A DNA stretch of 64,000 bases from Paractinoplanes ferrugineus (GCF_016862195.1 NZ_BOMM01000039.1:111464-175463), one strand, 5' to 3'. Counted from the stretch's first letter, positions 8,108 to 17,081 are shown. Numbers and translations: made by a program. Notes: a model not told the origin generated them from the sequence alone.

Positions 8108-8309
8108 GTCAGGCAACGACCATGGTCCAGAACTTCCTGGACCGAAGTCGACTGTGCCCCCGGCGCGCGCACCGGAAGACTGAACGGCACTCCTCTCAAG
8201 CCGGTGTGGTCGCCGGCCTTCCGGGCCGGCTCCTCGCTTGTCCGGCGGGATGTCGTTGATTCCTTATTTTGGTTTGGGTCTTTGGTGCGCTGTCGTCGAG
8301 CGCACCACC
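8108..8309. other. Intergenic region between arsR and the siderophore operon
   Basis: No gene found. It holds a 7-bp stem hairpin, GCCGGCC (8212-8218) with GGCCGGC (8224-8230) and a 5-base loop, and a second inverted repeat, GGTGCGC (8284-8290) with GCGCACC (8300-8306), that ends 4 bases before the 17-bp repeated element. An AT-rich run (gattccttattttggtttgg) near 8257-8276 could belong to a promoter for the downstream genes. Confidence 0.5.
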
Positions 8310-8326
8310 TGTAGAGCGTCCTAGGA
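8310..8326 (+). promoter_or_regulatory. 17-bp repeated upstream element, copy 1
   Basis: TGTAGAGCGTCCTAGGA, identical to the copy at 19331 and one base different from the copy at 38325. It ends 74 bases before the ATG of the first NIS synthetase and reads towards it. It contains the palindrome TCCTAGGA, and with the next base a TAGGAT that could be a -10 hexamer. Its role is unknown. Confidence 0.6.
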
Positions 8327-8400
8327 TGGAGATTTGGTTACTGCGTCTTCGCTCACGTGGCGGGACTGGCCGGCGATAGTCCGGGACGGGCAGTTGCACA

Positions 8401-10038
8401 ATGGGCGGCGTGCCGCGACCTTCGTCCAGTTCCCCGCCGATCCGGCACACCGCCGATCCTGGTCAGACCCGTGCCGACCTCGCCGAAGTTCGCGCTGAAC
8501 TGCTGGAACGCTATGACGCCGAGCTGCCCGGAGCGCGCGCCTCGGTGATGGGGCGGCTGCTCGGAGCGCTCGACCGCGAGCCCCTGCCCGGTCTGATCTC
8601 GCGGCGTGATGGCGAAGTGTCCTTCCCCGGGGTGACGGTTCGGTATCCGCGGGAAGCGGCGGCGGCCTTCGCTGTGGCGCACGCCGGGCTGATCGTGCGG
8701 GTGCGGGCCGGCAACAGGCCTGCTGACCAGGCCGGCTCGAACCAGGTCGGCTCGGACCGGGACGGCTCGGACCGGGACGGGGAGCCGGGAGCGGTCCTGT
8801 CCGACCCGGCGACGCTGGTGCGGGTGCTGTGGCCAGGCAGCGACCTCGCCGCCGAGATCGACAACAGTGTCGCCAACATGGCGCTCGCCCGGGCCGCCCG
8901 CACCGTGCGGCAACTGCCGCGAGCCGGCGATCCGGACGGGCTCGCGCGGGCCGAACAGTCCATCGTCGACGGGCATCCGCTGCACCCGTGTGCGCGGACC
9001 CGGGGCGGGATGAGCGTGGCCGACGTCCTTGCCTATGCCCCCGAGCACTCCCCCGTCTTCCGGCTGCGACGGCTGCGGGTTCCGGCGGACCGCTGGTACG
9101 GCGGCGCCGAGCCGATCCTGCTCGCCCACCCGTGGCAGGCCGACCACCTCCGCGACCGCTATCCGTGGCTCGGCGACGACGGGGAGACATCGCCGGTGCG
9201 GCCGCTCATGTCGTTGCGCACGGTCGTGCCGGTGGGCGGGGGGCCGCACTTGAAGACGGCGGTCGACGTGCAGATGACCTCGGCCGTCCGCACCGTGTCA
9301 CCGGCGGCCGTGCACAACGGGCCGGTGCTGTCCCGGCTGCTCCGGCGCGTCCTGGCCGACCTGCCCATCGACGTGCTGGCCGAGACCGGCGCCGGGGCCG
9401 TACTCGTCGACGGGCAGCCGCAGCGGCACCTGGCCTACCTGACCCGGGAGGCGCCGCGCTTCGCCCACGGGGAGACAGTCGTGCCGCTCGCCCTGTACGG
9501 GGCGTCGGAGCTGCTGTTGTCGACGGTGCCCGACCCGTACGACTTCATGGGCCGGCTCGCCAGTTTGCTCTTCGCGCCGCTGGTGAGCGTGCTCGACCGC
9601 GGGATCGCCCTGGAGGCGCACGGGCAGAACACCCTCGTCGTGCTGCGCGACCACCGGCCCACCCGGATCCTCTACCGCGACCTCGGTGGCGTGCGCGTGA
9701 GCGGGCGCCGGCTCGGCGCGGCCGGGATCGAGGTGCCGCGGCTGATCGGTGACCTGCCCACCGACGACCCCCAGGTGCTGCGCACCAAACTGTCGGCGGC
9801 CGCGTTCGGCACGGTCGCCGCCGAGCTGGTCGCCGCCCTGACCCGGCACCACGGCGCCGACCCGCAACGGCTGTGGGCCATCGTCGCCGCCGCCGTCCGG
9901 GACACCGGCACCAGCGACGCCGAGCATCTTCTGCGCGACCCGCTGCCGGTCAAGGCGACCACGGCGATGCGCCTCGCCGCCGATCAGCTCGACGACATCT
10001 GGGCCTACCTCGACAACCCCATGGCGGAGCACGCATGA
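8401..10038 (+). CDS. NIS siderophore synthetase, IucA/IucC family (first)
   Basis: ATP-dependent synthetase, 545 residues, that condenses a carboxylic acid such as citrate with an amine or alcohol. Seen: DGHPLHPCARTRGGM near 190-204 (the family's ATP-binding GHPxHP block, with Arg where many members have Lys), LKTAVDVQMTSAVRTVSP near 283-300, EAHGQNTLV near 405 and YRDLGG near 425, so all catalytic blocks are present. A low-complexity insert (about residues 111-127) comes from a 15-bp tandem repeat. The ATG at 8401 lacks a clear ribosome binding site and a later start is possible. Overlaps the second synthetase by 4 bases (ATGA). Confidence 0.9.
   Translation: MGGVPRPSSSSPPIRHTADPGQTRADLAEVRAELLERYDAELPGARASVMGRLLGALDREPLPGLISRRDGEVSFPGVTVRYPREAAAAFAVAHAGLIVRVRAGNRPADQAGSNQVGSDRDGSDRDGEPGAVLSDPATLVRVLWPGSDLAAEIDNSVANMALARAARTVRQLPRAGDPDGLARAEQSIVDGHPLHPCARTRGGMSVADVLAYAPEHSPVFRLRRLRVPADRWYGGAEPILLAHPWQADHLRDRYPWLGDDGETSPVRPLMSLRTVVPVGGGPHLKTAVDVQMTSAVRTVSPAAVHNGPVLSRLLRRVLADLPIDVLAETGAGAVLVDGQPQRHLAYLTREAPRFAHGETVVPLALYGASELLLSTVPDPYDFMGRLASLLFAPLVSVLDRGIALEAHGQNTLVVLRDHRPTRILYRDLGGVRVSGRRLGAAGIEVPRLIGDLPTDDPQVLRTKLSAAAFGTVAAELVAALTRHHGADPQRLWAIVAAAVRDTGTSDAEHLLRDPLPVKATTAMRLAADQLDDIWAYLDNPMAEHA
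8732..8776 (+). repeat. 15-bp in-frame tandem repeat (3 units)
   Basis: Three units, CCGGCTCGAACCAGG, TCGGCTCGGACCGGG and ACGGCTCGGACCGGG, encode a Gly-Ser-Asp/Asn-Arg/Gln stretch in the first NIS synthetase. The unit keeps the frame. It falls between the conserved N-terminal segment and the ATP-binding block, so it is probably a flexible loop. Confidence 0.75.
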
Positions 10039-11525
10039 CGCGCAGCATCTCCCCGGAACGCCTCGCCCACACCGAAGCCGCCCTGGCCGTCCACGCACCG
10101 TCACTGCTCGACGGATTTCTCGCCGCTCTCCCGGTGGCCGCCGACGTGGTCGGCAGGCGGCTGCGCGGTGCGCTTGTCCGGGAGGGTATCCGCGACATGG
10201 GGCCCGGGGACAGCCACGCGTTCGGCCGGGTCGAATATCCGACCTCGGGCGTCGGCGACCCGGTGGACCTGCTCGACGGGATCGAGGCCCCCGGGTTCGC
10301 GGCCGAGTTGCGCAACGCCGTGCTCAACCTGGCGATCGCGATGGCCCGGCCACCGGCCGAGATCGGCGACGGCCCGGATTGGCAGGCGATCGGGTTGGAA
10401 CGCCTTGCCGTCGCGGGACATAACTTGCATCCCTGCGGACGCACCAGGCTCGGGTGGGACACGGGCGATGTCCTCGCCTACGACCTGGAGACACCACTGA
10501 CCTCGGTCGGGTTCGTGGCCGTCCGCGACGAGCTGCACCTCGGTGAGGCGCTCTGGCCGCAGGTGCAGGCACCGGCCGGCTACACGGTCCAGCCGGTCCA
10601 CCGCTGGCAGCGGGACATGGTCATTCCCGTCCGCTACGCGGCCATGCTGAACGACGGGTCGTTGAAGATCCTGGGAGACGAAGTACGCGCCGTGCCGACA
10701 GCCGCTCTGCGGACGCTGCTGCTGCCGGACACCGGTGAATACCTGAAGGTGTCGCTCGACATCCAGGTCACCTCGACACGACGCAGCATCAGCGTGGCCA
10801 GCACCCGCAACGGACCGGCCGTCTCGCAGCTGCTGCACCGGCTCGCCGCCGACGACCCCGACGGCCACCGGCTGCTGCTGATGTCCGAGACGGCGGGCGC
10901 GGCGGTGCCGGTCGGGTCCGGACGGGACATGTCGGCGATCCGCCGCGACGGCCTGGCCGGCCGATTGGAGCCGGGCGAACGGGCCATCCCGGGCGGGGCC
11001 CTGCCGTTCCTGCTCGACAAGCTCGTCGTGGGTGACCCGGCGGTGTGGTTGCGGGAGTACGCGGAATTGCTGCTTCCGCCGCTCATGCGGCTGACCGCCC
11101 GCGGTGTCGGTCTGGAGGCGCACCTGCAGAACTGCCTGCCCACGTTCATCGACGGCCGGCCGCACCGGCTTGCCCTGCGCGACTTCGCCGGCCTACGCCT
11201 GCACCTGCCCCGCCTGGCCGCCGCGGGACATGACATCAGTCTGTGGCCGGGTTCGGTGGTGGGTACCGACGACGTCGAGGTGATGCGGGCGAAGATCGGC
11301 TACACGCTGTTCCAGGCCCACCTGGGTGAGATCGTGCTGCGGCTCGACATCGACGAGGCGCAGGCGTGGCGGATCATCCGCGAGGTCCTCGACTCGTGCT
11401 GCACGGGCGACGACCATGCCGCCTTCACGGCGCCGACGGTGCCGCACAAGGCCCTGGTCCGCATGCGCCTGGCCGGTGCGGGCGACATCTACATCCCGGT
11501 CCGGAACCCCCTGCATGGGAACTGA
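10035..11525 (+). CDS. NIS siderophore synthetase, IucA/IucC family (second)
   Basis: 496 residues. Conserved blocks: AGHNLHPCGRTRLGW near 128-142 (ATP binding), YLKVSLDIQVTSTRRSISVA near 236-255, EAHLQNCLP near 362, and LRDFAGLRL near 381. The GHNLHP form differs from the GHPLHP of the first synthetase, so the two probably work at different steps or on different acids. The ATG at 10035 overlaps the previous stop, and the next gene starts inside its last codons (11-base overlap), so the three are almost certainly translated as a unit. The acid and amine substrates cannot be read. Confidence 0.9.
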   Translation: MTRSISPERLAHTEAALAVHAPSLLDGFLAALPVAADVVGRRLRGALVREGIRDMGPGDSHAFGRVEYPTSGVGDPVDLLDGIEAPGFAAELRNAVLNLAIAMARPPAEIGDGPDWQAIGLERLAVAGHNLHPCGRTRLGWDTGDVLAYDLETPLTSVGFVAVRDELHLGEALWPQVQAPAGYTVQPVHRWQRDMVIPVRYAAMLNDGSLKILGDEVRAVPTAALRTLLLPDTGEYLKVSLDIQVTSTRRSISVASTRNGPAVSQLLHRLAADDPDGHRLLLMSETAGAAVPVGSGRDMSAIRRDGLAGRLEPGERAIPGGALPFLLDKLVVGDPAVWLREYAELLLPPLMRLTARGVGLEAHLQNCLPTFIDGRPHRLALRDFAGLRLHLPRLAAAGHDISLWPGSVVGTDDVEVMRAKIGYTLFQAHLGEIVLRLDIDEAQAWRIIREVLDSCCTGDDHAAFTAPTVPHKALVRMRLAGAGDIYIPVRNPLHGN

Positions 11526-12687
11526 CACCGCCCACGCCGACCTGCTGCGCGGGCTGAACAAGCCGGTCTGCGCCTACGTATACGACACCGGGGCGTTGCG
11601 GGACCGGGTCGCCGAGGTACGGGCGGCCCTGCCGAGCCGGGCCACGCTGCTGTATGCCGTCAAAGCGAACGGACACCCGGAGGTCGTCCGGACCATGGCG
11701 GCCGCCTGCGACGGGCTCGAAGTCGCCTCCGGCGGCGAGCTGGACCTGGCGCGAGCGGCGGGCGCGCGGCGGATCGTCTTCGGCGGGCCCGGCAAGACCG
11801 ACGCCGAACTCGCCGCGGCGATCGAGTCCGGGGCGCTGATCAACGCGGAGAGCGAGCACGAGCTGCGGCGGATCGCCGCCCTCGGCGACGAACCCACGGT
11901 GTGCCTGCGAGTCAACCGGGCGCACGGCGGGCTGCGCGGCAGTCACGCCATGACCGGCACGCCGACCCCGTTCGGGATAGACGAAACCCAACTCAAGAAG
12001 ATCCCCGGTGTCCGCGTCATCGGCTTCCACCTGCACGCCGTCTCCAACAACATGGACGGCGACGCCCACGCCGCCTTCGTCACCGACGCCCTCACCTGGT
12101 CGGCGGACACGGCCCGCGCCCTCGGCATCGACCTCCAGGTGGTCAACGTCGGCGGGGGCTTCGGCGTCGACTACCTGTCCGCCGCGCGAATGGACCTCAC
12201 TGCCCTGCACACCGTCGACGTGCCCGACGGCATCGACCTCATCTTCGAGCCCGGCCGCTACCTCGCCGCCGACGCCGGTTGGTACGCCACCGAGGTGCTC
12301 GACCTGAAAACCACGCACGGGCGGACCTTCGCGGTCCTGCGTGGCGGCACCCACCACTTCCGGCTCCCCGCCGCCTGGGGTTACAGCCACCCGTTCACCG
12401 TCGTCCCGGTCGACGAATGGCCGCACCCCTACCCCCGCCCGGAAGTCCGCGACACCGAGGTCGACGCGGTCGGCGAGCTGTGCACCCCCCGCGACGTCCT
12501 CGCCCGCGCCCGGCACGTCGAGCGACTGCGGGCCGGCGACATCCTGGTCTTCGCCCGAACCGGCGCCTACGGCTGGGACATCTCGCACCACGAGTTCCTT
12601 CGTCACGACCCGCCCGAGTTCGTGCTCACCCGGCCCGGCAGTCAACCGATCGGTGGAGTCGCTCCACCGATCCACCGGTCCCGCTGA
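11515..12687 (+). CDS. Fold-type III PLP decarboxylase of the siderophore operon
   Basis: 390-residue enzyme of the alanine racemase/diaminopimelate decarboxylase fold. Lys50 in LLYAVKANGHPEV should hold PLP; HLHAVSNN lies near 172, EPGRYLAADAGWY near 245, and GELCTPRD places a candidate catalytic Cys near 323, the decarboxylase pattern. In other NIS clusters such enzymes decarboxylate an amino-acid intermediate (SbnH of staphyloferrin B) or racemise ornithine (SfaC of staphyloferrin A). The EPGR and Cys motifs favour decarboxylation. The last 15 or so codons overlap a strong hairpin at 12648-12672. Confidence 0.88.
   Translation: MGTDTAHADLLRGLNKPVCAYVYDTGALRDRVAEVRAALPSRATLLYAVKANGHPEVVRTMAAACDGLEVASGGELDLARAAGARRIVFGGPGKTDAELAAAIESGALINAESEHELRRIAALGDEPTVCLRVNRAHGGLRGSHAMTGTPTPFGIDETQLKKIPGVRVIGFHLHAVSNNMDGDAHAAFVTDALTWSADTARALGIDLQVVNVGGGFGVDYLSAARMDLTALHTVDVPDGIDLIFEPGRYLAADAGWYATEVLDLKTTHGRTFAVLRGGTHHFRLPAAWGYSHPFTVVPVDEWPHPYPRPEVRDTEVDAVGELCTPRDVLARARHVERLRAGDILVFARTGAYGWDISHHEFLRHDPPEFVLTRPGSQPIGGVAPPIHRSR
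12648..12672 (+). terminator. Hairpin terminator inside the end of the decarboxylase gene
   Basis: GATCGGTGGAG, loop TCG, CTCCACCGATC: an 11-bp perfect stem with a 3-base loop, ending 15 bases before the decarboxylase stop codon's last base. No U-run follows, as is common for actinobacterial terminators. It should separate the siderophore operon from the ABC/two-component genes. Confidence 0.65.
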
Positions 12688-12741
12688 TCCACCGGCCGCC
12701 CGGGAGATCGGGTGATCCGCGGGGCCTGCCCGCACGGCGAA

Positions 12742-12757
12742 GCTGACTCCTGTCAGC
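12742..12757. promoter_or_regulatory. Inverted repeat upstream of the ABC exporter operon
   Basis: GCTGAC, TCCT, GTCAGC: a perfect 6-4-6 inverted repeat ending 24 bases before the ATG of the ABC ATPase. It may be the site of the NarL-type response regulator encoded in the same operon, or simply part of the promoter. Confidence 0.4.
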
Positions 12758-12781
12758 GAAGACCGGCGGAAGCAGGACGGC

Positions 12782-13501
12782 ATGAGTGCATCAGTCATCG
12801 AGGTGGAGCACCTCCACAAGGCGTACGGCACAACGGTCGCGGTCGACGACGTCTCGTTCACCGTCGGGCCGGGTGAGATCTTCGGCATCCTCGGCCGTAA
12901 CGGCGCCGGCAAGACCACCACCGTCGAGTGCCTGATCGGGCTCCGCACCCCGGATCGCGGCCGGATTCGGGTGCTGGGCCGCGACCCGCACCGCGACCAT
13001 GAGGAACTGACCCGCCGGGTCGGCGTGCAACTGCAGGACGGCCAACTGCCCGACCGGCTCCGGGTCGGCGAGGCGATGCGCCTCTACCAGTCGTTCTATC
13101 CGGACCCCGCCGACGCGAAAGAACTGCTCGCGCAGCTCGGACTCAAGGGACGGGAGAAAACCCCGTACGCGAAGCTGTCCGGAGGTCAGAAACAACGGCT
13201 CTCCATCGCGCTGGCCCTGATCGGGCGCCCCCGCATCGCCGTGCTCGACGAGCTCACCACCGGACTCGACCCGCACGCCCGCCGCGACACCTGGGACCTC
13301 ATCTCCGAAGTACGGGACCAGGGAGTCACGATCCTGCTCGTCACCCACTTCATGCCCGAGGCCGAACGGCTCTGCGACCGCGTCGCGGTGATCCACGACG
13401 GCCGGGTGCTGGTCGCCGGCACCCCCGCCGAACTGACCGCGAACGAAGGCCAGCCCACCCTCGAAGACGCTTTCGTCACCCTCACCGGGAGGACCGCATG
13501 A
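12782..13501 (+). CDS. ABC-2 exporter, ATP-binding subunit
   Basis: ATPase of 239 residues with Walker A GRNGAGKTT (about 39-47), Q-loop VGVQLQDGQ, signature LSGGQKQR (near 135) and Walker B IAVLDELTTGLDP. It belongs to the drug/lipid export ABC-2 group (CcmA/NatA-like). The ATG at 12782 has an AGCAGGA ribosome binding site and overlaps nothing upstream. Its stop overlaps the permease start (ATGA). The operon continues with a sensor kinase and regulator, the usual build of an inducible efflux system. Whether it exports the neighbouring siderophore is open. Confidence 0.92.
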   Translation: MSASVIEVEHLHKAYGTTVAVDDVSFTVGPGEIFGILGRNGAGKTTTVECLIGLRTPDRGRIRVLGRDPHRDHEELTRRVGVQLQDGQLPDRLRVGEAMRLYQSFYPDPADAKELLAQLGLKGREKTPYAKLSGGQKQRLSIALALIGRPRIAVLDELTTGLDPHARRDTWDLISEVRDQGVTILLVTHFMPEAERLCDRVAVIHDGRVLVAGTPAELTANEGQPTLEDAFVTLTGRTA

Positions 13502-14229
13502 CCACCCTGACCCTCATCGAGCTGCGCCTGTTCCTGCGCGAGAAAGCTGGTCCGGCCTTCGGCGTCGGACTGCCTCTGATCCTGCTGATCATCTTCGGCA
13601 ACCTCCCGTTCTACCGCGAACGCCGCGACGACCTCGGCGGCCTGACACTGCTCGACGTCTACGTACCGATCCTGATCGCCTTCGTCCTCGCCATGCTCGC
13701 CCTCAACGTCCTACCGGCCGTGCTCGCCGGCTACCGCGAGAAAGGCGTTCTGCGGCGGCTGCGCACCACCCCCGTCGGCCCCGCCCGGGTCCTCGCCGCC
13801 CAACTGATCATCACGCTGCTCACCGCCGCCGTCTCGGTCACCACCGTCCTTCTCACCGCCCGGCTCGCGTACGGCGTAGCGTTCCCCCGCCAACCAGCCG
13901 GTTTCGTCCTCACCACCGTCCTCGCCGCAGTCGCCCTGACCGCGGTCGGCCTGCTCGTCGCCGCGGCCGCACCCGGCGGACGCGCCGCCAACGCCATCGG
14001 ATCCGCCGTCTTCTACCCCATGGTCTTCCTCGGTGGCCTGTTCCTGCCGATCCAGACCATGCCCGCCGTCCTGCGCCACGTCAGCCAGGCCACCCCCATG
14101 GGCGCCGCCGTGACCGCCATGCAGGACACCACCAGCGGCCACTGGCCCCACTGGCTCGCCCTGATCACGATGGTCTTGTGGGCGGGCGGCGCAGCCCTGG
14201 CAGCGGCTAAATTGTTCCGCTGGGAATAG
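13498..14229 (+). CDS. ABC-2 exporter, permease subunit
   Basis: Membrane protein of 243 residues with six predicted helices; an early hydrophobic helix AFGVGLPLILLIIFGNLPF is followed by four or more further spans, and VFYPMVFLGGLFLPIQTMPAVLR is the typical ABC-2 C-terminal region. It pairs with the ATPase at 12782 through a 4-base overlap. The transported molecule is unknown. A two-component system follows 8 bases downstream with the ribosome binding site AGGAG. Confidence 0.92.
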   Translation: MTTLTLIELRLFLREKAGPAFGVGLPLILLIIFGNLPFYRERRDDLGGLTLLDVYVPILIAFVLAMLALNVLPAVLAGYREKGVLRRLRTTPVGPARVLAAQLIITLLTAAVSVTTVLLTARLAYGVAFPRQPAGFVLTTVLAAVALTAVGLLVAAAAPGGRAANAIGSAVFYPMVFLGGLFLPIQTMPAVLRHVSQATPMGAAVTAMQDTTSGHWPHWLALITMVLWAGGAALAAAKLFRWE

Positions 14230-14237
14230 GAGCGGAA

Positions 14238-15383
14238 ATGCAGAGTTGGCAGATGACCGGGCCGGCCGCCTGGGAGCAGCGCCTCAAACCACTGGTGACC
14301 GTGGTCCCCTACGTCCTGCTCGCCGCCCTGGCCGTCCTGACCGTGTTCCTCAAACGCGACTACGCCCTTGATCTCGCCCTCTGCGCGATTGCCGCACTGT
14401 GGATCCTCGTCATGTTCACCCTGAATCTCGGCAAACCCGAGGTGTTCCTGACCGGTCTCATCCTCTTCGGCCTCGTCATGGCGATCCGGATGCCCTGGTT
14501 CGGCTTCTTCAGCCCCGCCCTCTACTTCTACGCCTACCGGATCATCGGCTGGCCCCGCGAACTGTTCTTCGTCGCCGGTGCCGCCGTGGTCGCCGGCACC
14601 GCCCAGGCGACCGGCCTGGACTACCACACCTGGACCGGCATCCTCTCCCGGATCGCCGTCATCCTCGCCAACGTCGTACCGATGTGCATGCTCGCCTGGA
14701 TAGGCCGCGTCGGCGAGCGCTACTACAGCCGGCTCACCGCGGCCCAGCAGGAGAACGAAGCCCTCGCCCGCCGGGCCGGCGTCCTCGACGAAAGGGCCCG
14801 CATGGCCCGCGAGATCCACGACACCCTCGCCCAGGGCCTCACCGGAATCATCACCCAGCTGCAAGCGGCCGAGGACTCCGACGACTGGCGCCGCCACCAC
14901 CGCGCAGCCGTCGCCCTCGCCCGGGAAAGCCTCACCGAAGCGCGCCGGTCGGTGAACGAACTGCGCCCCGAGCCACTCGAGACCGGCCGCCTCGCCGACG
15001 CGATCACCGACGTCGCCGCCACCTGGTCCGCCCGCGTGCGCATCCCCACCCAGTTCACCGTCACCGGCGACACCCGCACCCTGCCCCCGGAAGCCGAAGT
15101 GGCCCTGCTGCGCACCGCCCAGGAAGCCCTCGCCAACGTCGCCAAGCACGCCGGCCACGCCACCCGCGTCGGCCTCACTCTGTCCTACATGGACAACCAG
15201 ACCGCCCTCGACGTCCGTGACGACGGTCCCGGCTTCGACCCCTCCACCACCAACGGCGGCTTCGGCCTCGAAGCGATGCGACAACGAATCGAAGCCCTGC
15301 ACGGCACCCTCCAGATCGAAACCGAAACAGGCGGCGGAACCGGCATCTCGGCCTGCCTGCCCGCGGAAAGGCCGCTGAGTTGA
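14238..15383 (+). CDS. Sensor histidine kinase (NarL/DesK class)
   Basis: 381 residues: four to five membrane helices in the first 150, a short coiled linker, then a HisKA_3 dimerisation domain with the phosphorylation His in AREIHDTLAQGLTGI (about 193), and an ATPase domain with DVRDDGPGFD and GGFGLEAMRQR. There is no large extracytoplasmic domain, so it probably senses within or near the membrane, as kinases linked to ABC exporters often do. It is last but one in the efflux operon and overlaps the regulator gene by 4 bases (TTGA). Confidence 0.92.
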   Translation: MQSWQMTGPAAWEQRLKPLVTVVPYVLLAALAVLTVFLKRDYALDLALCAIAALWILVMFTLNLGKPEVFLTGLILFGLVMAIRMPWFGFFSPALYFYAYRIIGWPRELFFVAGAAVVAGTAQATGLDYHTWTGILSRIAVILANVVPMCMLAWIGRVGERYYSRLTAAQQENEALARRAGVLDERARMAREIHDTLAQGLTGIITQLQAAEDSDDWRRHHRAAVALARESLTEARRSVNELRPEPLETGRLADAITDVAATWSARVRIPTQFTVTGDTRTLPPEAEVALLRTAQEALANVAKHAGHATRVGLTLSYMDNQTALDVRDDGPGFDPSTTNGGFGLEAMRQRIEALHGTLQIETETGGGTGISACLPAERPLS

Positions 15384-16021
15384 AAACCCCGATCACCCTG
15401 CTCATCGCCGACGACCACCCGGTCGTCCGCGACGGCCTCAGCAGCATGTTCGCCCGCAACCCCGAGTTCACCGTGGTCGGCGAGGCCGCCGACGGCGCCG
15501 AAGCGATCCGCATGGCCGAAACCCTCACCCCCGACGTCATCCTCATGGACCTGCGGATGGCCGGCATGGACGGCGTCACCGCCATCGGCGAACTCACCCG
15601 GCGCGGCGTCAAGAGCCACATCCTGGTGCTGACCACCTACGACACCGACAGCCACGTGCTACCCGCCATCGAGGCCGGCGCCACCGGTTACCTGCTCAAG
15701 GACGCGCCCCGAGACGAACTGCTGCGCGCCGTGCGATCAGCCGCCCGCGGCGAGGTCACCCTCTCCCCCTCCGTGGCCGCCCGCCTGATGAACCGTCTGC
15801 GCACCCCCGCACCCACCACGGGCCCGCTCAGCGAACGCGAACTCGAAGTGCTGCGCCTCGTCGCCGCCGGACACACCAACCGCGACGCCGCCAGGAAACT
15901 CTTCATCACCGAGGCGACGGTCAAGACCCACCTGATCAACATCTACGCCAAGCTGGAGGTCAACGACCGCGCCTCGGCCGTCGCCGAGGGCTACAACCGC
16001 GGCCTGCTCGGCGCCCGTTAG
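15380..16021 (+). CDS. NarL/LuxR-type response regulator
   Basis: 213 residues: receiver domain with acidic pocket ADDHP, phosphoacceptor Asp in VILMDLRMAGMDG (about 55) and LLKDAP Lys; then a LuxR-type helix-turn-helix (LSERELEVLRLVAAGHTN to LINIYAKLEVNDRASAVAEG). The start is TTG, overlapping the kinase stop. It most likely controls the ABC operon, possibly through the inverted repeat at 12742-12757. Its end overlaps the convergent aldo/keto reductase stop by 4 bases. Confidence 0.92.
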   Translation: MKTPITLLIADDHPVVRDGLSSMFARNPEFTVVGEAADGAEAIRMAETLTPDVILMDLRMAGMDGVTAIGELTRRGVKSHILVLTTYDTDSHVLPAIEAGATGYLLKDAPRDELLRAVRSAARGEVTLSPSVAARLMNRLRTPAPTTGPLSERELEVLRLVAAGHTNRDAARKLFITEATVKTHLINIYAKLEVNDRASAVAEGYNRGLLGAR

Positions 16022-17004
16022 TTCCCGACGCCGAGCGCCGACATGAACGCCGCCGGATAACGATCGCCGCGCGCCGATCCCTTCGGCACCGCCTTCTCGA
16101 TCTCCGTCAGATCATCGGCGGACAGCTCCACCTCCAGCGCCGGCAACGCCTCCGCCAGCCTCTCCCGGGTGCGCGCACCCACCAGCGGCACGATCCCCGC
16201 GCCCTGCGCCGCCACCCAGGCGATAGCCAGCTGCGCCACCGAACAACCCTTCGCCCCGGCAACCCGACGCAACGCCTCCGCCAGGGCCAGGTTGTGCCCG
16301 GCATTCTCCGCCGAGAACCGCGGACTGTGATTACGCGGATCATCGGCCCGCCCCGGCGCCCAGTTCCCCGAGAGCAGACCCCGACCGAGCACACCGTAGG
16401 CGGTCATGCCGATCCCGAGCTCCCGCAACGTCGGCAGAACCTCCGCCTCCACCGCCCGCGACAACAACGAATACTCGATCTGCAGATCGGCGATCGGGTG
16501 CACGGCATGCGCCCGCCGAACGGTTTCCGCATCGACCTCCGACAGGCCCACATAGCGCACGTAACCCGCGTCGATCATCTCCTTGATCGCCCCCACCGTC
16601 TCCTCCACCGGCACCGACCGGTCGAGACGAGCCGGCCGGTAGATGTCGATGTGATCCACACCCAGCCGCGTCAGCGAATAGCTCAGGAAGTTCTTCACCG
16701 ACTCCGGCCGGCTGTCCTGACCGGCGAACCGCATGCCCGGCCCCACCTGCTGCCCGAACTTCACACTCAACAGGTAACCCGACCGGTCCCGCCCGCGCAG
16801 CGCCTCATTGAGCAGCAGCTCGTTGTGGCCCATCCCGTAGAAGTCGCCCGTGTCGATCAGGGTGACCCCCGCATCCAGCGCGGCATGCACCGTAGCGATG
16901 CTCTCGCCCCGATCCGCCGGCCCATAGGTCCCCGACATGCTCATCGCTCCCAGCCCCAAAGCCGAAACCACCGGGCCCGCGTCTCCCAAAGTGCGTGTCT
17001 GCAT
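16018..17004 (-). CDS. Aldo/keto reductase
   Basis: NADPH-dependent (beta/alpha)8 oxidoreductase of 328 residues. Asp and Tyr of the catalytic set appear in LIDTGDFYGMGHNE and Lys in LLSVKFGQQ. Where many members have a catalytic His (Y-Q-H-R-x-D type) this one reads IYRPARLD, a variant seen in one large AKR subfamily. The ATG at 17004 (MQTRTLG) is chosen; the upstream extension would run across the operator sites. It is divergent from an MmyB-like regulator that probably controls it. Substrate unknown. Confidence 0.88.
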   Translation of the reverse strand: MQTRTLGDAGPVVSALGLGAMSMSGTYGPADRGESIATVHAALDAGVTLIDTGDFYGMGHNELLLNEALRGRDRSGYLLSVKFGQQVGPGMRFAGQDSRPESVKNFLSYSLTRLGVDHIDIYRPARLDRSVPVEETVGAIKEMIDAGYVRYVGLSEVDAETVRRAHAVHPIADLQIEYSLLSRAVEAEVLPTLRELGIGMTAYGVLGRGLLSGNWAPGRADDPRNHSPRFSAENAGHNLALAEALRRVAGAKGCSVAQLAIAWVAAQGAGIVPLVGARTRERLAEALPALEVELSADDLTEIEKAVPKGSARGDRYPAAFMSALGVGN

Positions 17005-17081
17005 CGTTGCTCTCCCTCGTCGTCGTTCTCGCCACCAACCGTGCAACGGTCGGACCGGCCGCGGGAGAGGAGCGGCCATCG

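Noticed and set aside
13711..15302. Acidic Gly-rich minus-strand frames opposite the permease and kinase
   Set aside because: Antisense shadows of well-supported plus-strand genes with overlapping operon structure.
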